A stretch of 64,000 nt of DNA from Competibacter_A sp002352125 (GCA_035441325.1 DAOROA010000008.1:1-64000); one strand, 5' to 3'. Counted from the stretch's first letter, positions 42,943 through 52,567 are shown. Translations and numbers: made by a program. Notes: generated from the sequence alone by a model not told the origin.

Positions 42943-45924
42943 TCATTGCAGCAATTCGATTTTGCCGTATTTACCGGCATTTCCTTTTTCCCAGGCGATG
43001 AGTTCTTCGAGAGACATTTCTGCGGTGGCGGACTGGCGACGGCTCCAGAGCATGACGCCATCGTCGCAACCGCTGGCCAGCAATTCGCTGTTTGGGCTAA
43101 ACGCCACGGCGTTCACGCCGCCAGTATGCCCCGGCAGCGTCGCCACACACTGCCGGTTCTCCGGCCGCCATAGCCGCACGGTTCGATCTCCGCTGCCGCT
43201 GGCCAATAACCGCCCGTCCGCACTGAACGCGACGCCGTTCACGCTGCCGGTGTGCCCCGGCAAAGAGGCCAAGCATTGCCGGTTTTCCAACCGCCATAGC
43301 CGCACGGCATCGTCTTCCCGGCGCCTTTCGGAAAAGCTGCCGTGACCGCTGGCCAGCCATCGCCCGTCCGGGCTGAACGCCAGGGCGTTGACCCGACCGG
43401 CACGCCCGGCCAGGGTTGCCACGCATTGCCCGGAAGCCACTTGCCACAGCCGCACGGTCCGGTCCCCGCCACCGCTGGCCAACAGTTGTCCGCCTGAACC
43501 GAACGCCACGGCGCTCACACCTCCCTCGTGTCCCGTTAAGGTCGCAACGCACTGCCCGATATCGACCTGCCAGAGTCGCACCGTCCGATCCCCGCCGCCG
43601 CTGGCCAACCACCGTCCGTCCGGGCTGAATGCCACGGCGTTTACAGTCCCGACATGCCCCGACAAGACCGCCACACACCGTTTGGCAGCCACCTGCCAGA
43701 GTCGCACCATCCGGTCTACGCCGCCGCTGGCCAACAGTTGCCCGTCCGGACTGAACGCCACGGCGCTCACGCCGCCGACATGCTTGGCCAAAGTCGCCAC
43801 GCATTCTCCGGAGGCGATCTGCCACAAGCGCACGCTACGGTCCCCGCTGCCGCTGGCCAACAGTTGCCCGTCCGGGCTAAACGCCACCGCGTTTCTTCCC
43901 TTGGCCGAACTCGCCAATCTAGCGTGCTCGTATTCCCAACTTAGCGACGAAGCGGTCAATCGCTCCCATCCTTCGACGATCACTCGCCAGCGAAGAGGGC
44001 GCATCAGATCTCGCCGCAAGGCTTCTGCATCCCGATAGCAAGGAGTGGCAAGACGGGATTGCCACGGCCGCAGAACCAGACAGGCGGCGCTATCCACGGC
44101 AATCTGCTCCCACAGCGCATAATACTGTCGCAAAACGTCTACCAACGGTTGCGCCTTTCCTCTCAATTGGCTCAACGCCTGCTCCATTTCCTGCACACTG
44201 GCGTAATTGCCATCGCGGAGATCCTGGCCGAACCGGTCGAGAGCGTCGCTAAAGTCTGGACTGCGATGCAGGATGGCGAATTCTTTCAACAAGGATTCCA
44301 GTTGCGGAGCGACGTTTTGTTGGATTTCGGCGGCCGAAGACAACCATCGGATGATTTTCCGTAACGCCACCGCGCCGCCACCGCCCGGCGAAGAGTCCAA
44401 CAATCCTTCGAGCCAAGACGGGGGATGCACCAGGTGTTGCGCCAGCGTTCGCGCCGCCTCTCGAAGTTCCTCTCGAAACACGGGCGACGCGGCCGCCAAC
44501 AACAGATCGGGCAAAACCGCCGAGAAATCCGGCTGCATTTTCGCCGGCACGCCACAGGCCAGCGCCGTTTGCCAAATCTTCTCGTATTCCGAACCCGCCT
44601 CCCGCCAAAGTGTCTCCAACCACCGGCATTCCTCGTTGCCGGCGCTGGCGTAAACGCCCAAGATTTCGCCGCGATAAAGCTCCAACAACAATGCCCGGCT
44701 GGTTTCGTCGCCCCGATTCGCCGCGTGCGCCACCGCAACGAGGTCGTCCGTCGCCAAACTCCAGCTTTTCCACATCGGCGGCAAATCCGGCGCCAGCCGG
44801 ACCAGCAGGCGCAACAATCTCTCGTCGAGGCCCATATCCTGGGCGTCCAACACCTCCAGCGCCGCTCGCGCCACGTCCCGATCCTCCAGATCGCCACGCA
44901 ACCAATCGGCGATGAGGCCGCGCGCCAAATCTTTGCGGGCAACCTCCCACTGCCTGGCGATTTGCTCCGCTAGCTCTCGCCCCGTTCGACACTCGACTCC
45001 GCCCAAGCGATAAAACCGGCGAGGGCGAAACGTCTTCGCCTCGGGTTGCACCACTTCCATCGGTATCAACAAACGCGCATCCCCCACCAACCAGCGACGG
45101 ATCTCCGCCGATCCCCAACGCTGCTTCGGATCGCGCAACAACAAGCCTCGGCACAGCGTTCGCCACGGTTCCGCCAAGTTCTCCAGCGGTACCGCCCGGA
45201 CCGTCAACTGGTACAAGATCACCATGCCCGATAGCCCGGCAAACGGATGCCGTCCGGTCAGGGCCTCCACCAGCATCATTCCCAGCGACCAGTAATCCGC
45301 TGCGGCGCCGGCGATCCCCGTTACCGTCTCCGGTGCTTCGTATTGCATCGCGCGATTGGCGGCGAAGCGCGGCGTCGCCTCCCCCAGCGAGGCGATGCCG
45401 AAATCGGTCAGCGCCAGTTGCAGCGGCTGCTGACTACGGACCAGCACATTTTCCGGTTTCAAATTCCGATGGAGGATGTGGCGCCGGTGCAGCTCCGCCA
45501 GCGCTGCGCCGAGTTCGATCAGCATTTCTCTTACCCGCATTACGGCCAGCGGTCCCGGCGCCATCAGTTCGCGCAAAGATCCGTGTTCGGCGTATTCCAG
45601 CAACTCATAACCCACGCCATCCGACTGGCCGTGCTCCAGCAATTGGGCTACATGGCGCGGCAAACTCGCGCCGATCTGCTGCAACAGCTCGCTCTTGGGT
45701 TGCACGCCGGGGCGATAGAGCCGGGCGACCGCTCGCTGCCCGGGCGCTGCGAGTGCTTCCACCACCAGCAAATCCACTTCGGTCTTTCGGGCCGGCAAGC
45801 GCCGCAACACCCGGTAACGATCCGCCAGCGCGGCCGGAAGAACGAGCGCGCCAGAATGCTCGAAGGTGGCCGCATCGCGCGCCGCCGGATCGGGCGGTTG
45901 CTGGGCGGGAGGCTGTCCTGGCAT
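42943..45924 (-). CDS. Protein kinase-like (probable pseudokinase) protein with seven WD40 repeats
   Basis: A 993-residue protein. Residues about 35-285 have the Hanks kinase fold, but the ATP lysine is Arg68 (AVARLY), the glycine loop is absent, and the catalytic HRD is HRN (HRNLKPEN, Asn154). DFG (174-176), APE-like YEAPET and DYWSLG remain. The middle (285-660) is helical and unknown. The C-terminus has seven WD40 blades (for example AVAFSPDGQLLASGSGDRSV), enough for one propeller. It is the last gene of the DUF2760-Hsp70-Hsp70 run, 64 bases after the second Hsp70. ATG 45924 is preferred to a TTG at 45996. It is likely a scaffold rather than an enzyme. Confidence 0.9.
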   Translation of the reverse strand: MPGQPPAQQPPDPAARDAATFEHSGALVLPAALADRYRVLRRLPARKTEVDLLVVEALAAPGQRAVARLYRPGVQPKSELLQQIGASLPRHVAQLLEHGQSDGVGYELLEYAEHGSLRELMAPGPLAVMRVREMLIELGAALAELHRRHILHRNLKPENVLVRSQQPLQLALTDFGIASLGEATPRFAANRAMQYEAPETVTGIAGAAADYWSLGMMLVEALTGRHPFAGLSGMVILYQLTVRAVPLENLAEPWRTLCRGLLLRDPKQRWGSAEIRRWLVGDARLLIPMEVVQPEAKTFRPRRFYRLGGVECRTGRELAEQIARQWEVARKDLARGLIADWLRGDLEDRDVARAALEVLDAQDMGLDERLLRLLVRLAPDLPPMWKSWSLATDDLVAVAHAANRGDETSRALLLELYRGEILGVYASAGNEECRWLETLWREAGSEYEKIWQTALACGVPAKMQPDFSAVLPDLLLAAASPVFREELREAARTLAQHLVHPPSWLEGLLDSSPGGGGAVALRKIIRWLSSAAEIQQNVAPQLESLLKEFAILHRSPDFSDALDRFGQDLRDGNYASVQEMEQALSQLRGKAQPLVDVLRQYYALWEQIAVDSAACLVLRPWQSRLATPCYRDAEALRRDLMRPLRWRVIVEGWERLTASSLSWEYEHARLASSAKGRNAVAFSPDGQLLASGSGDRSVRLWQIASGECVATLAKHVGGVSAVAFSPDGQLLASGGVDRMVRLWQVAAKRCVAVLSGHVGTVNAVAFSPDGRWLASGGGDRTVRLWQVDIGQCVATLTGHEGGVSAVAFGSGGQLLASGGGDRTVRLWQVASGQCVATLAGRAGRVNALAFSPDGRWLASGHGSFSERRREDDAVRLWRLENRQCLASLPGHTGSVNGVAFSADGRLLASGSGDRTVRLWRPENRQCVATLPGHTGGVNAVAFSPNSELLASGCDDGVMLWSRRQSATAEMSLEELIAWEKGNAGKYGKIELLQ
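43010..43905 (-). repeat. Seven near-identical ~126-bp repeats encoding WD40 blades
   Basis: The seven WD40 units of the pseudokinase protein are very similar at DNA level (the complement of GTCCGATCCCCGCCGCCGCT-like segments recurs), which suggests recent internal duplication or gene conversion. Blade five carries an extra insert (FSERRREDD). Confidence 0.85.
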
Positions 45925-45988
45925 GGTTAAAGACTCTTTGCTCGTTATCGGTATGCGTATCGCCAGCGTTCGCTGCGCTTTCCTGCCG

Positions 45989-48823
45989 TTAGCCAACCAG
46001 CCTCAAACCCGGCGGCAACGCCTCGCCAAATATTCGGCCGGTATCGGCTTCGTCCAGTTCCACGATTTCCTGGACCATCCGCAGCCACGACACCGGCGCC
46101 TTGATCGCGCGCAATCGCTGGAGAACCCGCATCCGCAACGCTTCGTCCAGATCGCGCTCCCGGTCGCCGCTCAACCGTGCCAACAGCGTCGCGGCGAACG
46201 CGGCCGGCACCACCGTTCGCCAATCCAGCGCCAACACTCGTTCCAGCCAGACGGCCGCTGTCGCGGCCGGCACGACATCGTGCGCGCTGCCGTAAGCGGG
46301 AACCCGGGTACCCAAACGGCCGACCGCCCACCACAGTTGCGGCGACTCGATTTTACGCGCCAATCGTGCCCCTAACACTTCGCCCAATTCGACCTTGCGC
46401 GCTGCCGGCAACCGTTCCAGCACGCCGGCCAATCGCGCCATGTCTTCGACGCCCGGCTGTTTGTCCTTGGCCGCTTTGCCGGCCGGTGGGCGCAGCATCA
46501 CCAACAGCTCGTCGCTCAACCGCGCCTGCGCCGCCGCGTCCAATCCGCCGGCCACCCGTCGCCACAGCGTCCACCATTCCGACCAGTTTTGCGCGTCCTG
46601 TCTGTATTGCACGCCCTGCTCGTACAGCGTCCACAACTGCCGCGTCCGCCAGTCGTCCAGCGGGTAGCCGAATCCCGGTCGCAGGCAATAACCGGCCAGA
46701 CCAAACCACAACCGTTCGTGCTCCGCCGAGCGCCGCCGCCGCCGCACTCCCGTCCACAGCACGCCGAACAATTCGCGCAACAGCGGCGTTTCCCAATTCT
46801 CGCGCTTGCCGAGCAAGCGTTCCAAATCGGCGCGCAGCGTCTTGATTTCCCTGGTTTCCACTTCGGCGCGAGCACCATAGAAGCGCTCCAGCCGGACCGC
46901 CGCGTCCGGAAAACGCGGATGCAGGCGGGACAGGGTCGCTGCGTCGCCACCGCGCAGTTGAAAAGCGAGCTGCCAGCGCCCCTCGTTCGCGCTCCCCTCG
47001 CGCACCGGAAGAGAGGCTGGGGATGAGGGCTTTACCGCTACGCATTCCACCTCCAGAGTACCAACCTCGGTTAGTTGGGTAAGCAGTTGCACCGGAATTT
47101 CGCCGGTGGTTTCGCTCTCGATCACCGTCGCGATGGGCGGCAGCGGCGCGAAATATTCCACGTCCAGAGCGACCACTTCGCCCGGCGGATACGCTGTGTC
47201 TCCGGTGGAAGATACGAGATGAAATTGCACCGGGGCTCCCAACCGCAGCGAGAAAACGCGATTCAACCGGACTGCCTGGCCTTCTTCCGCGCCGCGCGGC
47301 AACAAGCAAACTCCTCGTTTGTGGTCGCGTTCTCCATCGACCACCAGAAAATAGCTGCGCGCCGATCCGCCACCGATCCGCAAACCCTGGCCGCGCCGCG
47401 CCAGCCCGTAAGCCACCGCGCCGCGCGCCACCGCCAAATCGGGCTCGGGATTGTCCAGCCGCCGCAAACCCTGGCCGCGCCAGCCGCCCAGAATATCCAG
47501 CAATCGTCCGGCCAACGCCGCGCCGTGGAATACGCCGCCGTTCAGCAACACCGCGTCCGGCATCGGTGGACGGTCCGGGAGCGCCCGCTCGCCCAGCGCC
47601 CGGCGGGAAACCTCGGCGTGTTGGGCCAAAAATGCCGCCAGATGGCGGCTGATGGCGGGATCGGCGGCGTAGGGCAGGCCGAATTCGACCACCGCCGCCC
47701 GTCGGCTTTGGGGGATTTCCTCGGGTCCAACCTGCGGCAAAAAACCGTCTACCAACAAAGATCGTACGTCGTCGCGGCCCAGTTCCGCCGACCGGGCACC
47801 ACCGATCAGCCGGGCGCCGCCGCCCAGTACCGTTACCGGAGTTCGCTCCGGCGCGTCTTCCGTCAGCAGTCGTTCCTTGGCGCTCCGGCACTGTTGCAAC
47901 AGTTGCGACAGTTCGCCGGCGTTCAACCGGCTGCCGCCCAAACGGGACTCGACCGTCCTGGCCAGCGTCAAATCCATGTTGTCGCCGCCCAGCATGAGGT
48001 GTTCGCCCACCCCGATGCGCGTCAGGCGCGGTTCGGATTCGCTGGGCTCGATCTGGATCAGGGTCAGATCGGTGGTGCCACCGCCCACGTCGCAGACCAG
48101 CAGCAGCCGCGACTCGCCCAGTGCCGTCGCGATTTCGCCGCGATGGCGGTGCAACCAGTCGTAGCAAGCCGCCTGCGGCTCCTCCAGCAAACGCAGTTGC
48201 GGCAACCCCGCCAGCCGGGCCGCTTCTACGGTCAGCGTCCGCGCCGCTTCGTCGAACGAGGCCGGCACGGTCAACACCACTTCCTGTCGTTCCAAGGGCT
48301 GGCGCGGGAATCGCCGGTTCCAAGCTGCTTTGATGCAGGCCAGATAGCTGGCGCTGGCAGCGACCGGCGAGACCTTGGGGATTTCCTCCACCGCGCCCCA
48401 AGGCAGGATCGGCGCAGTGCGATCCACACCGGCGTGCGATAGCCAGCTTTTGGCGCTCGCGACCAACCGCCCCGGCACTCGCGTTCCGCGCTCTCGCGCC
48501 AGTTCGCCCAGCACCGCGTTGGCGACTTCGCCGGGGTCGGCGAACGACCACGGCAATTGCACGTCTCCCGGCGCCAGCTCGCCTTCTGCCGGGTGGTAGC
48601 GTACCGAGGGCAGCAGCGGCCGGGCTGCTACCGCGCCGGGCGCAATCAACTGTTCGATGGGAAACAGATGGATGGCGGGGACCGGCGCAGCCCTCGCCTC
48701 TGGCCCCTCGCCCGGAGGAAGAGGAGAGGCAGCGAGAGCTTTTAGATCGGCGTAGGCCACCACCGTATGGGTGGTGCCAAGATCGATCCCGACTAAATAG
48801 CGGGATGGGCTGTGTCGGGCGAT
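45989..48823 (-). CDS. Hsp70-family (DnaK-related, DUF3731-type) protein 2, with apparent AUC start
   Basis: The frame encodes a DnaK-like ATPase: phosphate-1 loop YLVGIDLGTTHTVVAY, phosphate-2 LVCDVGGGTTDLTL, and LNGGVFHGAALAGR, followed by a long C-terminal region typical of DUF3731 DnaK-related proteins (944 residues if started at 48823). No ATG, GTG or TTG lies upstream of the phosphate-1 loop; the first GTG (48763) would delete it. The codon ATC at 48821-48823 has a strong GGGGGGAG nine bases before it, at the place expected for the start. The frame is the same as that of the preceding Hsp70 gene, separated by its TAA. Confidence 0.88.
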   Translation of the reverse strand: MARHSPSRYLVGIDLGTTHTVVAYADLKALAASPLPPGEGPEARAAPVPAIHLFPIEQLIAPGAVAARPLLPSVRYHPAEGELAPGDVQLPWSFADPGEVANAVLGELARERGTRVPGRLVASAKSWLSHAGVDRTAPILPWGAVEEIPKVSPVAASASYLACIKAAWNRRFPRQPLERQEVVLTVPASFDEAARTLTVEAARLAGLPQLRLLEEPQAACYDWLHRHRGEIATALGESRLLLVCDVGGGTTDLTLIQIEPSESEPRLTRIGVGEHLMLGGDNMDLTLARTVESRLGGSRLNAGELSQLLQQCRSAKERLLTEDAPERTPVTVLGGGARLIGGARSAELGRDDVRSLLVDGFLPQVGPEEIPQSRRAAVVEFGLPYAADPAISRHLAAFLAQHAEVSRRALGERALPDRPPMPDAVLLNGGVFHGAALAGRLLDILGGWRGQGLRRLDNPEPDLAVARGAVAYGLARRGQGLRIGGGSARSYFLVVDGERDHKRGVCLLPRGAEEGQAVRLNRVFSLRLGAPVQFHLVSSTGDTAYPPGEVVALDVEYFAPLPPIATVIESETTGEIPVQLLTQLTEVGTLEVECVAVKPSSPASLPVREGSANEGRWQLAFQLRGGDAATLSRLHPRFPDAAVRLERFYGARAEVETREIKTLRADLERLLGKRENWETPLLRELFGVLWTGVRRRRRSAEHERLWFGLAGYCLRPGFGYPLDDWRTRQLWTLYEQGVQYRQDAQNWSEWWTLWRRVAGGLDAAAQARLSDELLVMLRPPAGKAAKDKQPGVEDMARLAGVLERLPAARKVELGEVLGARLARKIESPQLWWAVGRLGTRVPAYGSAHDVVPAATAAVWLERVLALDWRTVVPAAFAATLLARLSGDRERDLDEALRMRVLQRLRAIKAPVSWLRMVQEIVELDEADTGRIFGEALPPGLRLVG

Positions 48824-48826
48824 GGT

Positions 48827-50668
48827 TTAGTTCTCCCCCCGCACGTCGAACTCGATTTTCCAGGTTTCGCCGCCGGTGCGCGGTACCGCTTCCAGTCGCA
48901 GCGTGCCGACTTCGGTGACCGCCGCGTGTAGCCGCACCGGCACCACTTCGCCCGGCTGGCGGCCTTCGGCGGGCAAGGTCGCCTCGATTTCCTCCAGCTC
49001 CTCAATTTCCTCCGGCGCCCATTCTTCCAGTACCGCGCCGACGTGATCGGTGCGGCGCACCGAGGAACCGAAGAAGCGGAACCGCACCGGCTCGCCGATC
49101 ACGAGGCCGACTTCCTGCGGCGGCAACTCGGCTTGGGTTCCCTCTTCCATGCCGAACGGGGCGATGCACAGAGCTTCGATGGGCGGCTCCATGCCCGGCA
49201 CCGCCGGCGTGGCGCTCTCCACCCCGACGTAGTAGGACTTGGCGGTGCCGCCGCGAATCCGCACCCCGCGCCCACGCCGCACGTAACCGTAATAGGCCGC
49301 ACCGCGCGCCACCGCCAGGTCGAGATCGGCACCTTCCAACAACCGCACCGGCGGGGCGTGTTCGGCGGCCAGCCAGCCGTTCAGCACCTCCAAGGTTCGG
49401 TCCAGCAACGACCGGGCCTTGAACACGCCGCCATTGAACAGCACGGCGGTGGGATGCAGAAAACTGGCACCTTCCGGCAGACGGTCCTCGAAACCGGCCA
49501 GATCGCGGGTCGCGCCCACCTGCCGGGCCAGGAACGCCGCCAGATGACGCGTCATGGCCGGGTCTTGCGCGTAGGGCAAACCCAATTTGGTCAGTGCCGC
49601 CCGCGCCCGGCTGGCTGGCCGGGCCGAGGCCTCCACCCAAGGGAAGAAGCCTTCCACCAGATTCCGGGTCACTTCGTCGCGGGTCAGCTCGGTTCGCAGC
49701 GTGCCGCCGATCAGCTTGGAACCCCGGCTCGGCACGACTACCGGCACGGCCTCGACCGCCGCGTCACCGAGCAGGATTTCCTTGGCACTACGGCAACCGT
49801 GGGTGAGCCCCTGCAACTGCCAGGGATCGAGTTGGGTTCCCTGTTCGGCCAGCTTGGCGCGAACCGCGTGCGCCAGCGCCAAGTCCATGTTGTCGCCGCC
49901 CAGCAGAATATGGTCGCCCACCGCCACCCGCACCAGTTCCAGCGAACCGTCGCGTTCGGTCACCGCGATCAACGAGAAGTCGGCGGTGCCGCCGCCCAAG
50001 TCGATCACCAAAATAATGTCGCCGACCCGGACTTGTTTGCGCCACTCTCCCCGCGCTGCCAGAATCCAGTGATAAAGCGCCGCCTGTGGCTCCTCCAGCA
50101 GCACCAGATGGCCCAAGCCCACCGCTTCGGCGGCTTCGGCGGTCAGCTCGCGCGCGGCGGGGTCGAAGGAAGCCGGCACGGTCAGCACCACGTCCTGTCC
50201 GGTCAGTGGCGCGTCGGGATAGCGCTGGTCCCACGCGGCGCGCAAATGCTCCAGATAGCGCATCGACGCTTGCAGTGGCGACACGCGTTCCACTTCGTCC
50301 GGCGCCTCAACCGGCAGAATCGCCGCACGCCGGTCCACGCCGGGGTGGCACAACCAGCTTTTGGCGCTGGACACCAGCCGGATCGGCGTGCGGCCCCCCA
50401 TGGCGCGGGCCAGTTCGCCGACCACGAACGGCAATCGCTCGCCCCACGGCAGGGTGCGGTCATCCGGCCGCAGCTCGTCGGGATGCGGCAAATACAGAAA
50501 CGACGGCAGCATCGGCCGCTCCTCGACTGCGCCAGGCGCGGTGAGCTGCGGGATCGGCACGGTCCACTGCGCCACGTCGTCTTGGTCGCTGGCAACCAGA
50601 TCCACCGCCGCCATCACGCAATGCGTGGTGCCCAAGTCGATGCCGACGGCATAGCGAGCATCGCTCAT
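48827..50668 (-). CDS. Hsp70-family (DnaK-like) protein 1
   Basis: A 613-residue Hsp70-like ATPase: YAVGIDLGTTHCVMA at the N-terminus, LTVPASFDPAARELT, VIDLGGGTADFSL, and FNGGVFKARSLLDR. The nucleotide domain fills about residues 1-480; the C-terminal part is a short beta-rich region without the normal DnaK substrate lid, so it is not a housekeeping DnaK. Its ATG overlaps the DUF2760 stop by 4 bases. The run DUF2760-Hsp70-Hsp70 recurs in proteobacteria; the function is unknown. Confidence 0.93.
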   Translation of the reverse strand: MSDARYAVGIDLGTTHCVMAAVDLVASDQDDVAQWTVPIPQLTAPGAVEERPMLPSFLYLPHPDELRPDDRTLPWGERLPFVVGELARAMGGRTPIRLVSSAKSWLCHPGVDRRAAILPVEAPDEVERVSPLQASMRYLEHLRAAWDQRYPDAPLTGQDVVLTVPASFDPAARELTAEAAEAVGLGHLVLLEEPQAALYHWILAARGEWRKQVRVGDIILVIDLGGGTADFSLIAVTERDGSLELVRVAVGDHILLGGDNMDLALAHAVRAKLAEQGTQLDPWQLQGLTHGCRSAKEILLGDAAVEAVPVVVPSRGSKLIGGTLRTELTRDEVTRNLVEGFFPWVEASARPASRARAALTKLGLPYAQDPAMTRHLAAFLARQVGATRDLAGFEDRLPEGASFLHPTAVLFNGGVFKARSLLDRTLEVLNGWLAAEHAPPVRLLEGADLDLAVARGAAYYGYVRRGRGVRIRGGTAKSYYVGVESATPAVPGMEPPIEALCIAPFGMEEGTQAELPPQEVGLVIGEPVRFRFFGSSVRRTDHVGAVLEEWAPEEIEELEEIEATLPAEGRQPGEVVPVRLHAAVTEVGTLRLEAVPRTGGETWKIEFDVRGEN

Positions 50669-51216
50669 AGCTCCACCTCCGCCGGGGCCAACACCCGGAC
50701 GTCGTGACCTTCTGCCAGTTTCGGCAGCGTGATCTGGGCCACCCGCCAGCCTCGATGCATCAACGTGCCGGTAAACGGCGGCTGGCCGACCACGTTGCCG
50801 GTCAAACGCACCGCCGCGGCATCGAAACCGGCCGCCAGCGTCAACCGCTCACCCTCGGCCTCGGTCCGCACCGGCTCGATCTGGAGATGGTCGCGGACCA
50901 CTTTGCGGCAACCCTCGTGCACTACCCGAGCGGCCCCGCCGATCTCGGCATCCGAATAGGCGGTGACGTTCTCTTCGAGGAAATCCACGAACCGGCCTTC
51001 CTGTTGGAACAAGGCCAACAATTGCAAGGCGGACTCGGGCAAAGTTTCCCTGAGAGGTGCCGGTTTGGGCTGCTCGCCGGATAACGCGGAGGGTGCCGGC
51101 CCGCCCCGCTCCAGCCGCAGCACGCCCTCGGCAAACTCGCCGTCGACCACGATCCGCCAGAAAGCGCGCAGCGCTAGAGCCAGCCGGGTTAAAAAGCTCG
51201 GTTGCGAAACATTCAT
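50665..51216 (-). CDS. DUF2760 domain protein
   Basis: A 183-residue protein with a short N-terminal hydrophobic helix (FLTRLALALRAFWRIVVDGEFAEGVL) and the DUF2760 core (ESALQLLALFQQEGRFVDFLEENV, YSDAEIGGAARVVHEGCRKVV, GTLMHRGWRVAQITLPKL). ATG 51216 has AGGAG nine bases upstream and is preferred to an upstream frame start at 51282. It is the first gene of the Hsp70 operon and probably a cofactor or adaptor of those Hsp70s, by conserved neighbourhood only. Confidence 0.93.
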   Translation of the reverse strand: MNVSQPSFLTRLALALRAFWRIVVDGEFAEGVLRLERGGPAPSALSGEQPKPAPLRETLPESALQLLALFQQEGRFVDFLEENVTAYSDAEIGGAARVVHEGCRKVVRDHLQIEPVRTEAEGERLTLAAGFDAAAVRLTGNVVGQPPFTGTLMHRGWRVAQITLPKLAEGHDVRVLAPAEVEL

Positions 51217-51459
51217 GAAAGCAAACTCCTGCAAAACGAACTGACCGATCTTGTATCCTATCATGCGCTGGCAACCCGCCAACTACCGCAAAACCATCCC
51301 CGAACCGAACGATTTGGCTTATGATGTCGTTGGCAGTGACCGGTTCGCTCGGCTAAATTTCCAGACAGCAGCGCAGGTCGTCCGGTTTTTGGCTTTTGCC
51401 CGGCAACGATGACGCACGAACGAGAATGAGATACGCAAGATCACTCCAGGAGTGGCAGC

Positions 51460-51828
51460 ATGGCCCGCATACTGATTGTCGATGACTCGCCTACGCAGAC
51501 GCTGAGTCTCGCCAAGATACTCAAAAAGCATGGGCACGACGTGATGACGGCCAAAGATGGCGCCGAGGGTGTCGAAGTGGCCAAGGCGGAACTACCGGAC
51601 TTGGTCCTCATGGATGTAGTCATGCCCAGGGTCAACGGATTTCAGGCCACCCGGCAGATCACCAAGACGCCCTCCACCAGCCATATTCCCGTGATCATCG
51701 TCACGACCAAGGATCAGGAAACCGACAAGATCTGGGGTGCGCGGCAGGGCGCAAAAGGATACGTCATCAAACCGGTAGAAGAAGCCATGCTCATCGAAAC
51801 CATCAAGCCGTTTCTCCCCAAGGCGTAG
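51460..51828 (+). CDS. Single-domain response regulator, PilH/PilG type
   Basis: A 122-residue receiver domain only: acidic pair Asp8/Asp9 (MARILIVDDSPTQT), phosphoacceptor Asp52 (LVLMDVVMPRVNG), Thr in IIVTTKD and Lys in GYVIKPV. The PTQT after the acidic pair and the overall length match PilH/PilG, the regulators of twitching motility chemosensory systems. AGGAG seven bases before the ATG is strong. No pilI, pilJ or chpA is nearby, so it is an orphan divergent from the Hsp70 operon. Confidence 0.9.
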   Translation: MARILIVDDSPTQTLSLAKILKKHGHDVMTAKDGAEGVEVAKAELPDLVLMDVVMPRVNGFQATRQITKTPSTSHIPVIIVTTKDQETDKIWGARQGAKGYVIKPVEEAMLIETIKPFLPKA

Positions 51829-51928
51829 TTTCCGCATGCGGAGCGGAAATGCGCTCCTGCCGTTCCTTCGATGTCGATCTTCCGTTCGTCGCCTGCGTCC
51901 TTCGTCTCCCGGTTTGCCGGGACGCCGT

Positions 51929-52567
51929 TCAAACTTCGGTCCCGGCCGTTCGCCGCCAGCCCTTTCGCAATACCGCCAGCGCCGCGTTGATCTCTCGCAA
52001 GCGCTGGCCGTCGCCGCCCCGATCCGGATGATGGCACATCGCCAAACGCCGGTAGCGCCGCTTGATCGCGGCATCGTCTACCGGGTCTTGCAGCCCCAGT
52101 TCCGCCAGCGCCGCCTGGCGCCGGCCGTTTGCCCGCCGGGCCGCATGGAACTGGCGTAGCAACTCGACTACTTCGGCGGCAGTGGTCGCCTGCCACCGCC
52201 TCAAATCGGCGTACCATCCCGCCACATCGCCGGAAGCGGACGGAGCGAGGGATAGGATATCCGCTTGGGCGGCATCCGCCGGTGCAGCGCGTTCCAGCGC
52301 GATGCGTAGCGGACCGATCACCAACCGGCCACTCCGTTCCCGACTCAAGCGATCCCGCAGCCGATAAAGCGCGTGGAACAGCAAAAAATGGCCGCGAAAC
52401 AGGCTGAGCGGCTGGCGCGCGTCGAAGTTGGCGAACGAGGGATGCGTTTTACGCAAGCACTTCAACAGCTCGTGCTCGCTCAGGCCGGCGGGATTCCCGT
52501 TTAGCAGCACCAGCAGTTGCGCCTCAAGATCCGCCACGGCTTCCGGGGAGGGAACGGCGTCGTTCAT
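51929..52567 (-). CDS. DnaJ-related protein (N-terminal DNAJ_related domain, C-terminal J domain)
   Basis: A 212-residue protein. Residues about 1-120 form the helical N-terminal domain of the DnaJ-related family (LEAQLLVLLNGNPAGLSEHELLKCLRK and RGHFLLFHALYRLRDRL). A J domain occupies the C-terminus with the HPD motif (YRRLAMCHHPDRGGDGQRLREIN). It could stimulate an Hsp70, possibly the two orphan Hsp70s 1 kb away. Its ATG overlaps the stop of the anti-sigma gene by 4 bases, so it is coupled to a sigma/anti-sigma pair. Confidence 0.92.
   Translation of the reverse strand: MNDAVPSPEAVADLEAQLLVLLNGNPAGLSEHELLKCLRKTHPSFANFDARQPLSLFRGHFLLFHALYRLRDRLSRERSGRLVIGPLRIALERAAPADAAQADILSLAPSASGDVAGWYADLRRWQATTAAEVVELLRQFHAARRANGRRQAALAELGLQDPVDDAAIKRRYRRLAMCHHPDRGGDGQRLREINAALAVLRKGWRRTAGTEV

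Noticed and set aside
45247..45930. 227-codon plus-strand frame opposite the pseudokinase gene
   Set aside because: Gln/Arg/His-rich antisense frame, typical of GC-rich coding DNA read on the other strand.
47075..48442. 455-codon plus-strand frame opposite the second Hsp70 gene
   Set aside because: Antisense shadow, Gln/Arg-rich, with no domain; the minus strand shows intact Hsp70 motifs throughout.
49043..50707. 554-codon plus-strand frame opposite the first Hsp70 gene
   Set aside because: Same reason: long antisense frame rich in Gln, His and Arg over a clear Hsp70 gene.
51829..51860. TTTCCGC/GCGGAAA inverted repeat after the PilH-type gene
   Set aside because: No U-tract and several alternative pairings; not enough for a terminator call.
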